DNA of 64,000 bases, from the NCBI RefSeq assembly GCF_900114705.1, contig NZ_FOTW01000020.1, positions 62,001 to 126,000 of the forward strand, given 5' to 3'. The translations under genes and the position numbers were made by a program. This DNA is from Rugamonas rubra (GTDB lineage: Bacteria; Pseudomonadota; Gammaproteobacteria; Burkholderiales; Burkholderiaceae_D). Under the pieces are notes generated by a model. The model saw only the letters and a program-made list of their open reading frames with translations. It was not told the origin of the DNA and did not search any database. Of the stretch, positions 54,024-63,433 are shown one piece after another (position 1 is the first letter of the stretch; the number at the start of each line of letters is the position of its first letter).

Positions 54024-55421
54024 TCAGCCAACCGCCAGCGGCAGGCGCACCTCGACCAGCAGGCCGTGGCCCGGGCCTTGGCCGGCGTCGCGCAGGGCGA
54101 TGCTGCCGCCGTGCTGGCGCGCCACCGCCTGGGCGATCGACAGGCCCAGGCCGCTGCCGCTCTGCGTCTGGTTGGGGTCGCGGAAGAAGCGGTCGAGCAC
54201 CCGCTCGCGCAGCGCCGGCGCCACGCCCGGCCCCTGGTCGCTCACCGCCAGCACGGCCTGGCCGGCCTCGCGCCGCAGGCTCACCTGCACCAGGCCGTCC
54301 GCCGGGCTGTACTTGATGGCGTTGTCGACCAGGTTGTCGACCAGCGAGATCAGGCTTTCGCGCTGGCCGTGCAGGTACAGCTCGGTGTCGGCGTGCAGCT
54401 CCAGCTCCACCCGGCGCGCGCTGGCCAGGCCGGACAGCGCCGCCATGCGGTCCTGCAGCAGCTGGGCCAGGCCGACCGGCGCGCCGGCCTCGCCGGCGGC
54501 GCTGGCGTCGCTGCGCATCAGCATCAGCAGCTGGCTGACCAGGCGGGTGGCGCGGCCGCCGCTGCTGAGGATGCCCTTGAGCAGCTGGCGCTGGCGCTCG
54601 TCACTGGCCTGGCTGTGCAGCGCCTCGACGTTGACCTGCATCGCCGCCAGCGGCGTGCGCAGCTCGTGGGCGGCGTCGGCGATGAAGCTGCGCTCGCGCA
54701 CGGCGCTGTCGTCGACCTGGCGCATCAGCGTGTTGATGTTGTCGACCATGCCGACCAGCTCGCGGTGCTTGGCCGTGTAGCTGAGCGGACGCAGGTTGTG
54801 CGGGCCGCGCGCGGCCACCTCGCGCGCCACCTGGCTCCACGGCCGCAGCGCCAGGCGGATCGACAGCCAGGTAGGCAGCAGCAGGAAGGGCAGGCTGATC
54901 AGCAGCGGCAGCAGGTAGTAGCCGTGCGAGTTGATGGTGATGAAGATGTGCACGCCGTCGGCCGGCGCCAGCATGGTCAGCACAGTGCCGCTGGCCGACT
55001 GCTTGCTGCGCGCGCGCCAGCGCTTGTCGCCGGCGTAGAAGGTCTCGACCACGTTCAGCTTGCGCGTGCCCAGCTCGCTCGGCGTGCCGTGCGAGCGGTA
55101 GATCTCGCGGCCGCGCTGCCGCACCACGATGCTGGGGCTGAGCATGGGGTCGTCGGCGGTGCCGTAGTTCTCGCGCACCGCCAGGTCCATCATGTTGATG
55201 ACGTGCTGGCGCTGCTCCGGCGCGTCGGCCAGGGCGTCGGCGGCGGCCAGCACGGCGTCGAAGATGCGCTCGGTCGACAGCAGGTTCAAGTCCTTGCCGC
55301 TCTCGTTGATGACGAAGCCGGTGGCCAAGGTCCACAGCGCCGTCAGCAGCAGCATCTGTGCCACCATCAGGCGCCGCACCAGCGTCGGCGCGGCGATGTT
55401 GCGCCACCAGTGGCGCATCAT
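54024..55421 (-). CDS. Sensor histidine kinase
   Basis: A 465-residue membrane kinase with spans at about residues 16-38 and 168-190, a periplasmic sensor domain between, a HAMP-like linker, the phosphoacceptor His252 in ADAAHELRTPLAAM, and an ATPase domain with N-box DNLVDNAIKYSP, G1 SDQGPGVAP and G2 QSGSGLGLSIAQAV. The plan resembles QseC/TctE/PmrB-type sensors. Its start overlaps the regulator stop by four bases. Signal unknown. Confidence 0.92.
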   Translation of the reverse strand: MMRHWWRNIAAPTLVRRLMVAQMLLLTALWTLATGFVINESGKDLNLLSTERIFDAVLAAADALADAPEQRQHVINMMDLAVRENYGTADDPMLSPSIVVRQRGREIYRSHGTPSELGTRKLNVVETFYAGDKRWRARSKQSASGTVLTMLAPADGVHIFITINSHGYYLLPLLISLPFLLLPTWLSIRLALRPWSQVAREVAARGPHNLRPLSYTAKHRELVGMVDNINTLMRQVDDSAVRERSFIADAAHELRTPLAAMQVNVEALHSQASDERQRQLLKGILSSGGRATRLVSQLLMLMRSDASAAGEAGAPVGLAQLLQDRMAALSGLASARRVELELHADTELYLHGQRESLISLVDNLVDNAIKYSPADGLVQVSLRREAGQAVLAVSDQGPGVAPALRERVLDRFFRDPNQTQSGSGLGLSIAQAVARQHGGSIALRDAGQGPGHGLLVEVRLPLAVG

Positions 55422-56101
55422 CGGGCGCCGTCCGTGGCCGGGCCGTGCTGGTCGATCACGTAGCCGACGCCGCGCACGGTGCGCACATAGCCCTCGCCGA
55501 TCTTGCGCCGCAGGTTGGCCATGTGGACGTCGAGGGTGTTGCTGGCGTTGGCCTGGGCGCCGGGCAGGGCCTGTTCCTCCAGGCTGCGCCGGGTGATCAC
55601 GCGGTTGGCGCGCATCAGCAGTATCTTCAGCAGCAGGTATTCGCTGGCGGTCAGCTCGACCGGCTTGCCGTGCACCTGCACGCGGCGGGTCGGCGCGTGC
55701 AACTGTAGGCCGCGCAGCTCCAGCGTTTCGCCGTCGAAGCCGTAGCTGCGCCGCGCCAGCGCGCGCACCCGCGACAGCAGCTCGGCCAGCTCGAAGGGCT
55801 TGACCAGGTAGTCGTCGGCGCCGGAGTCGAGGCCGCGCAGGCGCTCCTGCAGCGCGTCGCGCGCGCTCAGGATCAGCACCGGCAGGTCGTGCTTGTCGCG
55901 CCGCAAGCGGGTCAGCAGGCTCAGGCCGTCGCCGTCGGGCAGGCCCAGGTCGAGCAGGATCAGGTCGCAGGTGTCGGCCGCCAGGTGGCGCTCGGCGTCG
56001 TCGAGCTGGCGCACCCAGACCACGTCCATGCCCTGGTCGCTGAGGGCGATGCGCACGCCGTTGCCCAGGTCCAGGTCGTCTTCTATCAGCAGTATCTTCA
56101 T
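55418..56101 (-). CDS. OmpR-family response regulator
   Basis: A 227-residue regulator with receiver domain (acidic pair E7-D8-D9, phosphoacceptor Asp51 in DLILLDLGLPDGDG, K104-type Lys in YLVKPFELAELL) and a C-terminal winged helix (PVELTASEYLLLKILLMRANRVITRRSLEEQA). It forms an operon with the kinase and is divergent from the MipA-family gene, whose promoter region has phased repeats of the type these regulators bind. Confidence 0.94.
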   Translation of the reverse strand: MKILLIEDDLDLGNGVRIALSDQGMDVVWVRQLDDAERHLAADTCDLILLDLGLPDGDGLSLLTRLRRDKHDLPVLILSARDALQERLRGLDSGADDYLVKPFELAELLSRVRALARRSYGFDGETLELRGLQLHAPTRRVQVHGKPVELTASEYLLLKILLMRANRVITRRSLEEQALPGAQANASNTLDVHMANLRRKIGEGYVRTVRGVGYVIDQHGPATDGAR

Positions 56102-56157
56102 GGCCGGTATTTAACCACCAATTCCTGAAGAACAGCTAAAGAAGGCGGGGCGCGGCG

Positions 56158-56175
56158 TCTTCATGCTTTCTTCAT
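56158..56175. promoter_or_regulatory. Phased direct repeat, probable response regulator site
   Basis: TCTTCAT occurs twice with 11-base spacing (56158-56164, 56169-56175), in the gap between the divergent regulator and MipA-family genes. OmpR-type regulators bind half-sites at this spacing. A related pair may lie nearer the regulator gene on the other strand. Confidence 0.4.
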
Positions 56176-56266
56176 CAAGCGATCAGATTGGCTTCATGCC
56201 ACTGGGGAATACTGCGGGCAGTCGATCCTTAGCCACTCGCCTCTCAACCTGGAATGGAAAACCATC

Positions 56267-57052
56267 ATGAATAGCAGTGTTATCAAAGCCGTCCCCGTCT
56301 TGTTGTTGTCCTTGTTGGCCAGCCGCACCGTTGCCGCCGAAGAGAACGTCTTCACCGTCGGCGGCGGCGTGGCCGTCGGATCGCGCTACTCCGGCTCGGA
56401 CGAGCGCATGGTCGCGCCGGTGCTGCAGCTCGACTACGCCATGGCCAACGGCCTGTTCGCCAGCACCATGCGCGGCCTGGGCTACGGCGGCAGCGCCGGT
56501 CCGCTCAAGTACAGCGTGGCGCTGGGCGTGCGCGGCAGCCGCAGCGAAAGCGACGAGCGCGGCGTCGCCGGCAAAACCGGCAGCAAGTATCTGAAGGGCA
56601 TGGGTGACATCAAGACCAGCGCCACCGCAAACTTCGGCTTGAGCTACGCCATCTTCGAGCGCGTCGAGGTGAGCGCCCGCGCCGAGTTGCCGGTTTCGCA
56701 GCGCGACAACGGCGCCAGCTTCGGCATCGGCATCACCGGCCAGCTGTACCAGACGCCGAGCGACAGCGTCAGCCTGAGCCTGGGCGCCAACTTCGCCGAC
56801 AGCAAGTACGCCAAGACCTACTACGGCGTCAACGCCACCCAGTCGAAAAACTCGGGCTACCGCGAGTTCACGCCGAAGTCCGGTCTGTACGGCGTCGACG
56901 CCGGCCTCAGCTGGACCCACACCTTCCAGGCCAAGTGGTCGCTGACCGGCATGGCCGGCGTCAGCTCGCTGAACGGCGACGCCAGCAAGAGCCCGCTGAC
57001 GCGCAAGAAGACCGCGCCGACCGCCGCCATCTACGTCAGCCGCAGCTTCTGA
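56267..57052 (+). CDS. MipA/OmpV-family outer-membrane protein
   Basis: A 261-residue beta-barrel protein. Signal peptide cleaved after VAA (residue 24), then VGGGVAVGSRYSGSDERMVAPVLQLDYAMANGLFAS, GLGYGGSAGPLKYSVALGVRGSRSESD and a C-terminal Phe (AAIYVSRSF). The family includes MipA, linked to murein synthesis, and OmpV. Its position next to a divergent two-component system suggests the system controls it, as in several other bacteria where MipA-like genes respond to cell-envelope stress. Confidence 0.88.
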   Translation: MNSSVIKAVPVLLLSLLASRTVAAEENVFTVGGGVAVGSRYSGSDERMVAPVLQLDYAMANGLFASTMRGLGYGGSAGPLKYSVALGVRGSRSESDERGVAGKTGSKYLKGMGDIKTSATANFGLSYAIFERVEVSARAELPVSQRDNGASFGIGITGQLYQTPSDSVSLSLGANFADSKYAKTYYGVNATQSKNSGYREFTPKSGLYGVDAGLSWTHTFQAKWSLTGMAGVSSLNGDASKSPLTRKKTAPTAAIYVSRSF

Positions 57053-57224
57053 GTGTCGCTGCGCCTGGGGTGGGGGCGCCAGCGCCTGCGCCTCGGGCTG
57101 CGCTGGCGCTGAGGTTGAGACAGAATTGACACGCGTGCGCCGCTTGCGTAGGCTGTGCTGCCGCCATCCCGCCCGCAGAGGCGGGATGTTTTCTTTCCTC
57201 ACTTGTTTTCTCACTCAATTTGTC

Positions 57225-58106
57225 ATGCCGAACCCAACACGCGCACTGCTCGCCGCCGCCCTCGTTTGCTGCGCCGCCCTGTCGACCACGCCGGCCCGCG
57301 CCGCCGGCTGGGGCGACTGGAACGACGCGGTGGAGCCGTTCCCGCTGTACGGCAACAGCTACTACGTCGGCGTGGAGGGGCTGAGCGCGGCGCTGGTGAC
57401 CTCGCCGGCCGGCCACATCCTGATCGACGGCGGCCTGCCCGAGTCGGCCCAGCGCATCGCCGCCAGCGTGCGCCAGCTCGGCTTCCGCATCGAGGACGTC
57501 AAGCTGATCCTGACCTCGCACGCCCACGTCGACCATGCCGGCGGCCTGGCCGAGCTGCAACGCATGAGCGGGGCGACGGTGCTGGCCAGCCCGCTGGCGG
57601 CGCTGGCGCTGCGGCGCGGCAAAGTCGAGCGCGCCGACCCGCAGGCCAGCGACAGCACGCCGTGGGCGCCGCTGGCCCGCGTGCGCACGGTGCGCGACGG
57701 CCAGACGGTCACGCTGGGCGGCAACAAGCTGACCGCCCACTTCACGCCGGGCCACACGCCGGGCGGCCTGAGCTGGAGCTGGCGCGCCTGCGACCGCCAG
57801 GGTTGCGCCAACATCGTCTATGCCGACAGCATCAACCCGATCGCCGCCGCGCCGTTCAAGTTTTCCGCCAGCAGCAGCTATCCGGCGGTGTTGCGCGACT
57901 TCGAGCGCAGCTTCAAGACCATGGAGACGCTGCCCTGCGACATCCTGGTCACTGTGCACCCCAACGCCGCCCAGCTGTGGGAGAAGATGGCGGCGCGCGA
58001 GGCGGGCAAGAATCCGCTGCTGTCGAGCGGCGCCTGCAAGGCGTATGCCGAGCTGAGCCGGACGGCTTTGCAGAAGCGTCTGGCGGAGGAGGGCGGCAGG
58101 CAGTGA
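57225..58106 (+). CDS. Subclass B3-like metallo-beta-lactamase-fold protein
   Basis: A 293-residue exported metallohydrolase: signal peptide ending near ARA (residue 26), Zn motif H99-x-H101-x-D103-H104 in LTSHAHVDHAGG, H177 in FTPGHTPGG and H245 in TVHPN, matching the B3 set. Cys189 and Cys194 could form the disulfide seen in B3 enzymes. The start at 57225 was chosen because it begins the signal peptide. Whether it hydrolyses beta-lactams or another lactone cannot be told from the sequence; B3-like genes are common in the core genome of environmental Oxalobacteraceae. Confidence 0.88.
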   Translation: MPNPTRALLAAALVCCAALSTTPARAAGWGDWNDAVEPFPLYGNSYYVGVEGLSAALVTSPAGHILIDGGLPESAQRIAASVRQLGFRIEDVKLILTSHAHVDHAGGLAELQRMSGATVLASPLAALALRRGKVERADPQASDSTPWAPLARVRTVRDGQTVTLGGNKLTAHFTPGHTPGGLSWSWRACDRQGCANIVYADSINPIAAAPFKFSASSSYPAVLRDFERSFKTMETLPCDILVTVHPNAAQLWEKMAAREAGKNPLLSSGACKAYAELSRTALQKRLAEEGGRQ

Positions 58107-58151
58107 GGGCGGGCCGGCTGATTCATCGGTGGGCCGCCGCAACGTAACCCG

Positions 58152-58177
58152 AGGGTCAGACCCTAGGGTCTGACCCT
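58152..58177. repeat. Palindromic repeat copy 4 (26 bp)
   Basis: Exact 26-bp copy between the convergent metallo-beta-lactamase-like and chemoreceptor genes. Confidence 0.9.
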
Positions 58178-58224
58178 GGCTTGGCGCTCCGGGGCGGGTC
58201 TGAACTCGACGCTTGTGGTCTCGC

Positions 58225-59919
58225 CTAGTCGACATAGGCCAGCGGAGGGCGCGGCCGCGCCGGCTTGGCCGGCGCCTTGGCGCGCGCCAGCGGCACCCGG
58301 CGCGCCGCCGGTGACGCCATCGGTAATCCCGGCGGCAGTCCGGCCGCCAAGCCGGCGCCCGGCTGGCCGTCGCCCAGTTTGAAGATGCTGACCGCTTGGG
58401 CCAGCAGCAGGGACTGCTCCTGCATGCTCTCCGCTGCCGCTGCCGCCGCCGCCTGTTCCACCAGCGCCGCGTTCTGCTGCGTCATCTCGTCCATCTGGCC
58501 GATGGCGCGGTTGACCTCCTCGATGCCGACGCTTTGCTCGCGGCTGGCGGCGGTGATGTCCTGCATGAAGTCGGCCACCTGCCGCACCGACGTGACGATC
58601 GCCGTCATGGTCTGCCCGGCCGAGTCGACCAGCCGGCTGCCGGCGTCGATCCGCTCGACCGAGTGGCCGATCAACTCCTTGATCTCCTTGGCCGCGCTGG
58701 CGCTGCGCTGGGCCAGGTTGCGCACCTCGCCGGCGACGACAGCGAAGCCACGGCCCTGCTCGCCGGCGCGCGCCGCCTCCACCGCCGCGTTGAGCGCCAG
58801 AATATTCGTCTGGAAGGCGATGCCGTCGATGACGCCGATGATGTCGACGATCTTGTACGAGCTTTGCTTGATCGAACCCATGGTGCCGACCACCTCGGCG
58901 ACGATCTGGCCGCCCTCGGCGGCCACGCTGGACGCCGTGGCGGCCAGCTGGGTGGCCTGCTGGGCGTGCTCGGCGTTCTGCTTGACGGTGCCGGTCAGCT
59001 CCTCCATCGAGCTGGCGGTCTGCTCCAGCGCGCTGGCCTGCGCCTCGGTGCGCGAGGACAGGTCGGCGTTGCCGCTGGCGATCTCGCGCGAGGCGACGGT
59101 GATGCTCTCGGTGCCGTTGCGCACCGCGCCGACGGTCTTGACGAGGCTGTCGTTCATCTCGTGCAGGGCGGCCAGCAGCTGGCCCGTTTCGTCGTTGGAC
59201 GGCGAGTCGATGTTCAGCGTCAGGTCGCCGGCGGCGACGCGGCGCGCCAGCCCCAGCGCCTCGTGCAGCGGCGCGGTGATGCTGCGGCTCAGGCGCCAGG
59301 CCACCAGCAGCGCCAGCGACATGGCCAGCGCGCAGATCAGCATCATCGCGCCGTTGGCGCGCCGGCTCTCGCTGTCGAACTCGTCCAGGCTGTGCTGGAT
59401 CTCGCGGTTCTGCAGGCCGGCGATGCGGTCGATGGCGGCCAGCCACTTGTCCTGCAGCGGCGCCACCTGGCCGGTCAGCACCTTGAGCGCCTGGCCGGCG
59501 TTGAAGCCGGCCACGTACTCCTCGGCCTGCTTCATGAAGGGCAGGCTGGCCTTGTCGTAGCCCTGCATCTCGGCGACGATGGCCTGCTCCTCGGGGTTCA
59601 GGCGCACCGCCTCCAGCTTGGCCAGGTTGTCGCGGTAGCGCTTCTGCTCGGCGACTATGTTGGCCATCTCCTTTTGCATCTGGTTGAGGTCGGTGGTGGC
59701 GCCGATGTTGCGCGCAGCCAGGCCCTGGCGGAACAGGTTTTGTCGCATCGCCGCCACCTGGGCCGACTTGGCGTTGCTGCGCTCGACCGAGCGGGTCAGG
59801 TTGTCGCGGGTCTGCCGCGTGGCCAGGGTGCCGACGGCGGTGATGCCGGCCATCAGCACCAGCATCAGGCCGAAGCCGAGCATCAGGCGATAGCCGATCT
59901 TGATGTTGTTGAGCTTCAT
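58225..59919 (-). CDS. Methyl-accepting chemotaxis protein
   Basis: A 564-residue chemoreceptor: membrane span at about residues 10-30, a four-helix-bundle (4HB_MCP) periplasmic sensor, a second span near 192-211, HAMP, and a signalling domain with the conserved tip IIGVIDGIAFQTNILALNAAVEAARAGEQGRGFAVVAGEVRNLAQRSA. The tail is Pro/Ala-rich and has no CheR/CheB pentapeptide. Its ligand is unknown. The upstream DNA holds the 28-G run, 114 bases from its ATG. Confidence 0.95.
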   Translation of the reverse strand: MKLNNIKIGYRLMLGFGLMLVLMAGITAVGTLATRQTRDNLTRSVERSNAKSAQVAAMRQNLFRQGLAARNIGATTDLNQMQKEMANIVAEQKRYRDNLAKLEAVRLNPEEQAIVAEMQGYDKASLPFMKQAEEYVAGFNAGQALKVLTGQVAPLQDKWLAAIDRIAGLQNREIQHSLDEFDSESRRANGAMMLICALAMSLALLVAWRLSRSITAPLHEALGLARRVAAGDLTLNIDSPSNDETGQLLAALHEMNDSLVKTVGAVRNGTESITVASREIASGNADLSSRTEAQASALEQTASSMEELTGTVKQNAEHAQQATQLAATASSVAAEGGQIVAEVVGTMGSIKQSSYKIVDIIGVIDGIAFQTNILALNAAVEAARAGEQGRGFAVVAGEVRNLAQRSASAAKEIKELIGHSVERIDAGSRLVDSAGQTMTAIVTSVRQVADFMQDITAASREQSVGIEEVNRAIGQMDEMTQQNAALVEQAAAAAAAESMQEQSLLLAQAVSIFKLGDGQPGAGLAAGLPPGLPMASPAARRVPLARAKAPAKPARPRPPLAYVD

Positions 59920-60032
59920 TTTCTGTCTCCATAGTGCCGGACTGTCGCCGGCTTCTTGTTGTGAAATGATGTGCGGGTGTGGCGGAAGGCGCGCGGAAGC
60001 GAGGATGTGGCAACCCGCAATGCGGCTGGATC

Positions 60033-60060
60033 GGGGGGGGGGGGGGGGGGGGGGGGGGGG
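60033..60060. repeat. Homopolymer of 28 G
   Basis: An uninterrupted run of 28 G on the plus strand (28 C on the minus strand), in the gap upstream of the chemoreceptor gene. Tracts of this kind slip in replication and can also arise as sequencing artefacts. Confidence 0.9.
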
Positions 60061-60088
60061 CGCTCCACTGGGGCAGCGGCGCCTATCC

Positions 60089-60115
60089 AGGGTCAGACCC
60101 TCAGGGTCTGACCCT
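60089..60115. repeat. Palindromic repeat copy 5 (27 bp)
   Basis: Arms identical to the other copies with a C between them. It follows the ABC ATPase gene 3' end by 53 bases, on the same side as the chemoreceptor promoter. Confidence 0.9.
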
Positions 60116-60168
60116 CGCTCTCGGCCTGTGGCCGGGCTGGCCGAAAGCGAGCGGGGAAAAGGATTGGC

Positions 60169-61305
60169 TTACACGCTCAGGTCGACGCGCTGTTCCGTGG
60201 CCGGATCGAAGAACACCGCCTTCGACAGGTCGAAGGCCAGTTTGACGTCGTGGCCGGGCAGGGCGCCGGCGCGCGGGTGGGTGCGGCAGGTGGCGCGGAT
60301 GCCGTTGAACCAGGCGAACACCAGGGTGTCCGGGCCGGTCGGCTCGGTCATCTCGACCACGCAGTCGACCTCGGTCGGGTGGTAGCGGCCCTCGGCCGAG
60401 GCGCGGCGGGCGCTCTCGGCGTCGGTGACGTGCTCGGGGCGGATGCCGAGGATGATGTCACGGTTCTGGTGCTGCTTGAGCACGCTGTTGTCGCCCGGCA
60501 CCGGCAGCAGGGTGGTCACGCCGCCGTGCTCCAGGGCGAAGGCGGCGCCGTCGCCCTGCGGCACGAGCTTGCCGCGAAGGAAGTTCATCGACGGCGAGCC
60601 GATGAATCCGGCCACGTACAGGTTGTCCGGCTTGTCGTAGATGTCCTGCGGGCTGCCGTACTGCTGCACCACGCCGTCGCGCATCACGGCGATGCGGTCG
60701 CCCAGGGTCATCGCCTCGATCTGGTCGTGGGTGACGTAGACGATGGTGGCGCCGAGGCGCTGGTGCAGCAGCTTGATTTCGGCGCGCATCTCGACGCGCA
60801 GCTTGGCGTCCAGGTTCGACAGCGGCTCGTCGAACAGGAACAGCGAGGGGTCGCGGGCGATGGCGCGGCCCATGGCGACGCGCTGGCGCTGGCCGCCCGA
60901 CAGCATGGCCGGCTTGCGGTCGAGCAGGTGGGTCATTTGCAGCGTCTCGGCGACCCGGTTGACGATCTTGTCCTGCTCGTCCTTGGGCACCTTGCGGATG
61001 CCCAGGCCGAAGGAGATGTTCTCGCGCACCGTCATGGTCGGGTACAGGGCGTAGGACTGGAACACCATGGCGATGTCGCGCGACTTGGGCGGGATGTTGT
61101 TGACGACCCGGTCGCCGATCATGATCTCGCCCTCGGAGATGGTCTCCAGGCCGGCGATCATGTTGAGCAGGGTCGACTTGCCGCAGCCCGAGCCGCCCAC
61201 CAGGATGATGAACTGGCCGTCCTCGATGTCCAGGTTGATGCCCTTCAGAATTTCCGCGCCGTTCGGGTACACCTTGCGCACATTACGAATAGTTAAACTT
61301 GCCAT
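60169..61305 (-). CDS. Sugar ABC transporter ATPase (MalK/UgpC type)
   Basis: A 378-residue ATPase with Walker A GGSGCGKST (residues 37-45), Q-loop in MVFQSYALYP, signature LSGGQ (135-139), Walker B FLFDEP with D159/E160, H-loop in VTHDQIEAMT, and a C-terminal TOBE-like domain. The start at 61305 is preceded by AGGAG. It is the last gene of a minus-strand operon with the binding protein and two permeases. The substrate is a sugar, probably a hexose by similarity to Gts-type operons; this is inference. Confidence 0.93.
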   Translation of the reverse strand: MASLTIRNVRKVYPNGAEILKGINLDIEDGQFIILVGGSGCGKSTLLNMIAGLETISEGEIMIGDRVVNNIPPKSRDIAMVFQSYALYPTMTVRENISFGLGIRKVPKDEQDKIVNRVAETLQMTHLLDRKPAMLSGGQRQRVAMGRAIARDPSLFLFDEPLSNLDAKLRVEMRAEIKLLHQRLGATIVYVTHDQIEAMTLGDRIAVMRDGVVQQYGSPQDIYDKPDNLYVAGFIGSPSMNFLRGKLVPQGDGAAFALEHGGVTTLLPVPGDNSVLKQHQNRDIILGIRPEHVTDAESARRASAEGRYHPTEVDCVVEMTEPTGPDTLVFAWFNGIRATCRTHPRAGALPGHDVKLAFDLSKAVFFDPATEQRVDLSV

Positions 61306-61379
61306 GCTATGTCTCCTGACAGTGCCGGCCATCTGGCCGGACTGGATATGAATTTGGTATGGATCGGCCGGCGCGCGGG

Positions 61380-61405
61380 AGGGTCAGACCCTAGGGTCTG
61401 ACCCT
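61380..61405. repeat. Palindromic repeat copy 6 (26 bp)
   Basis: Exact 26-bp copy inside the sugar transporter operon, between the second permease stop (19 bases) and the ATPase start. Here it cannot be a full terminator if the four genes are co-transcribed. Confidence 0.9.
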
Positions 61406-61424
61406 GGGCGGGCCGGCCTATGAA

Positions 61425-62292
<868 letters not shown>

Positions 62293-62303
<11 letters not shown>

Positions 62304-63246
62304 TGCGGGCTCCTTTGGTTTCCATATACATCAGCGGCACGAGGACGGCCAGAACGGTGGCCAGCATCATCATCGCCGAGGCGGCGCCCAGGCCGAGCTG
62401 GCCACGGGTGAAGGAGAACTGGTACATGAAGATGGCCGGCACGTCCGACGAGTTGCCGGGGCCGCCGGCGGTCAGCGCCATCACCAGGTCGAAGCTCTTG
62501 ATGGCGATGTGGGCCAGTACGAGTAACACGCTAAAAAAGACCGGACGCAGGGAGGGGATCACGATGCGGCGGTAAATCGTCGGCAGGCTGGCGCCATCGA
62601 CCATGGCGGCCTTGATGATGGCGTCGTCGACGCCGCGCAAGCCGGCCAGGAACAGGGCCATGACGAAGCCGGAGGACTGCCACACGCCGGCGATGACGAC
62701 GGTGTAGATCGCCATGTCGGAGTTGACCAGCCAGTCGAAGCTGAAGTTGGGGAAGCCCCAGTCGTGCACCATCTTCTCCAGCCCGAGGCCGGGGTTGAGG
62801 ATCCACTTCCAGGCGGCGCCGGTGACGATGAACGACAGCGCCATCGGGTACAGGTAGATGGCGCGCAGCGCGCCCTCGTGGCGGATGCGCTGGTCGAGCA
62901 GGATCGCCATGGAAAGGCCGATCACCAGGCAGACCAGGATGAACAGGCCGCCGAAGATGCCCAGGTTGCTGGCCGAGGTCCACCAGCGGTCGATCTCGAA
63001 CAGGGTGGTGTACTGGCCGAAGCCGGCGAACTCGAAGTTCGGCATCATGCGCGATTCGGTCAGCGACAGCCAGGCGGTCAGGCCGATGAAGCCGTAGACG
63101 AAGACCAGCGAGGCGATGATGGTGGGCGAGAGCACCAGGCGCGGCAGCCAGGTGTCGGCCAGGGCAGCGAGGCGGCTGCCGGAGGCCGGGGCGCGCGCCG
63201 CTGCGGAAGGCAGCGGGCGGGCCGTGGAAACGGGTGTGGCGGACAT
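62293..63246 (-). CDS. Sugar ABC transporter permease (MalF type)
   Basis: A 317-residue permease with an Ala/Pro-rich cytoplasmic start, six spans and the EAA loop LRGVDDAIIKAAMVDGASLPTIYRRIVIPSLRP. It pairs with the MalG-type permease encoded next. The 184 bases upstream, after the binding-protein stop, hold two strong hairpins. Confidence 0.93.
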
Positions 63247-63278
63247 GCAGATTCTCCAGAACTAGGGCAGAAGGACAA

Positions 63279-63306
63279 GGCGCGCGCGAAATCGCCGACG
63301 CGCGCC
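63279..63306 (-). terminator. Hairpin A between binding-protein and permease genes
   Basis: GGCGCGCG (63279-63286) pairs with CGCGCGCC (63299-63306). With hairpin B it lies inside an operon after the binding-protein gene, where such structures in other bacteria protect the upstream mRNA and lower downstream expression. Confidence 0.55.
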
Positions 63307-63316
63307 CTTTCCTGCC

Positions 63317-63344
63317 GCGCGCCGGCCCGGGTGGGTCGGCGCGC
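63317..63344 (-). terminator. Hairpin B between binding-protein and permease genes
   Basis: GCGCGCCG (63317-63324) pairs with CGGCGCGC (63337-63344). No T-run follows on the minus strand, so mRNA stabilisation is likelier than termination. Confidence 0.55.
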
Positions 63345-63394
63345 CTTGACAGCTTTACTACTTGCTGGCGTCGCGCGTTTGCGCAATCACCAGC

Positions 63395-63433
63395 TTACTT
63401 GTTGACTTACTTGTTGACCTATTTGTTCGCTTA
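63395..63433 (-). repeat. 12-bp tandem repeat with repeated in-frame stops
   Basis: Read on the minus strand, the binding-protein gene ends AAG TAA and is followed by AAC AAA TAG, AAC AAG TAA and AAC AAG TAA, each in a 12-base unit and in the same frame. Two units are identical (63395-63406, 63407-63418). Confidence 0.85.
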
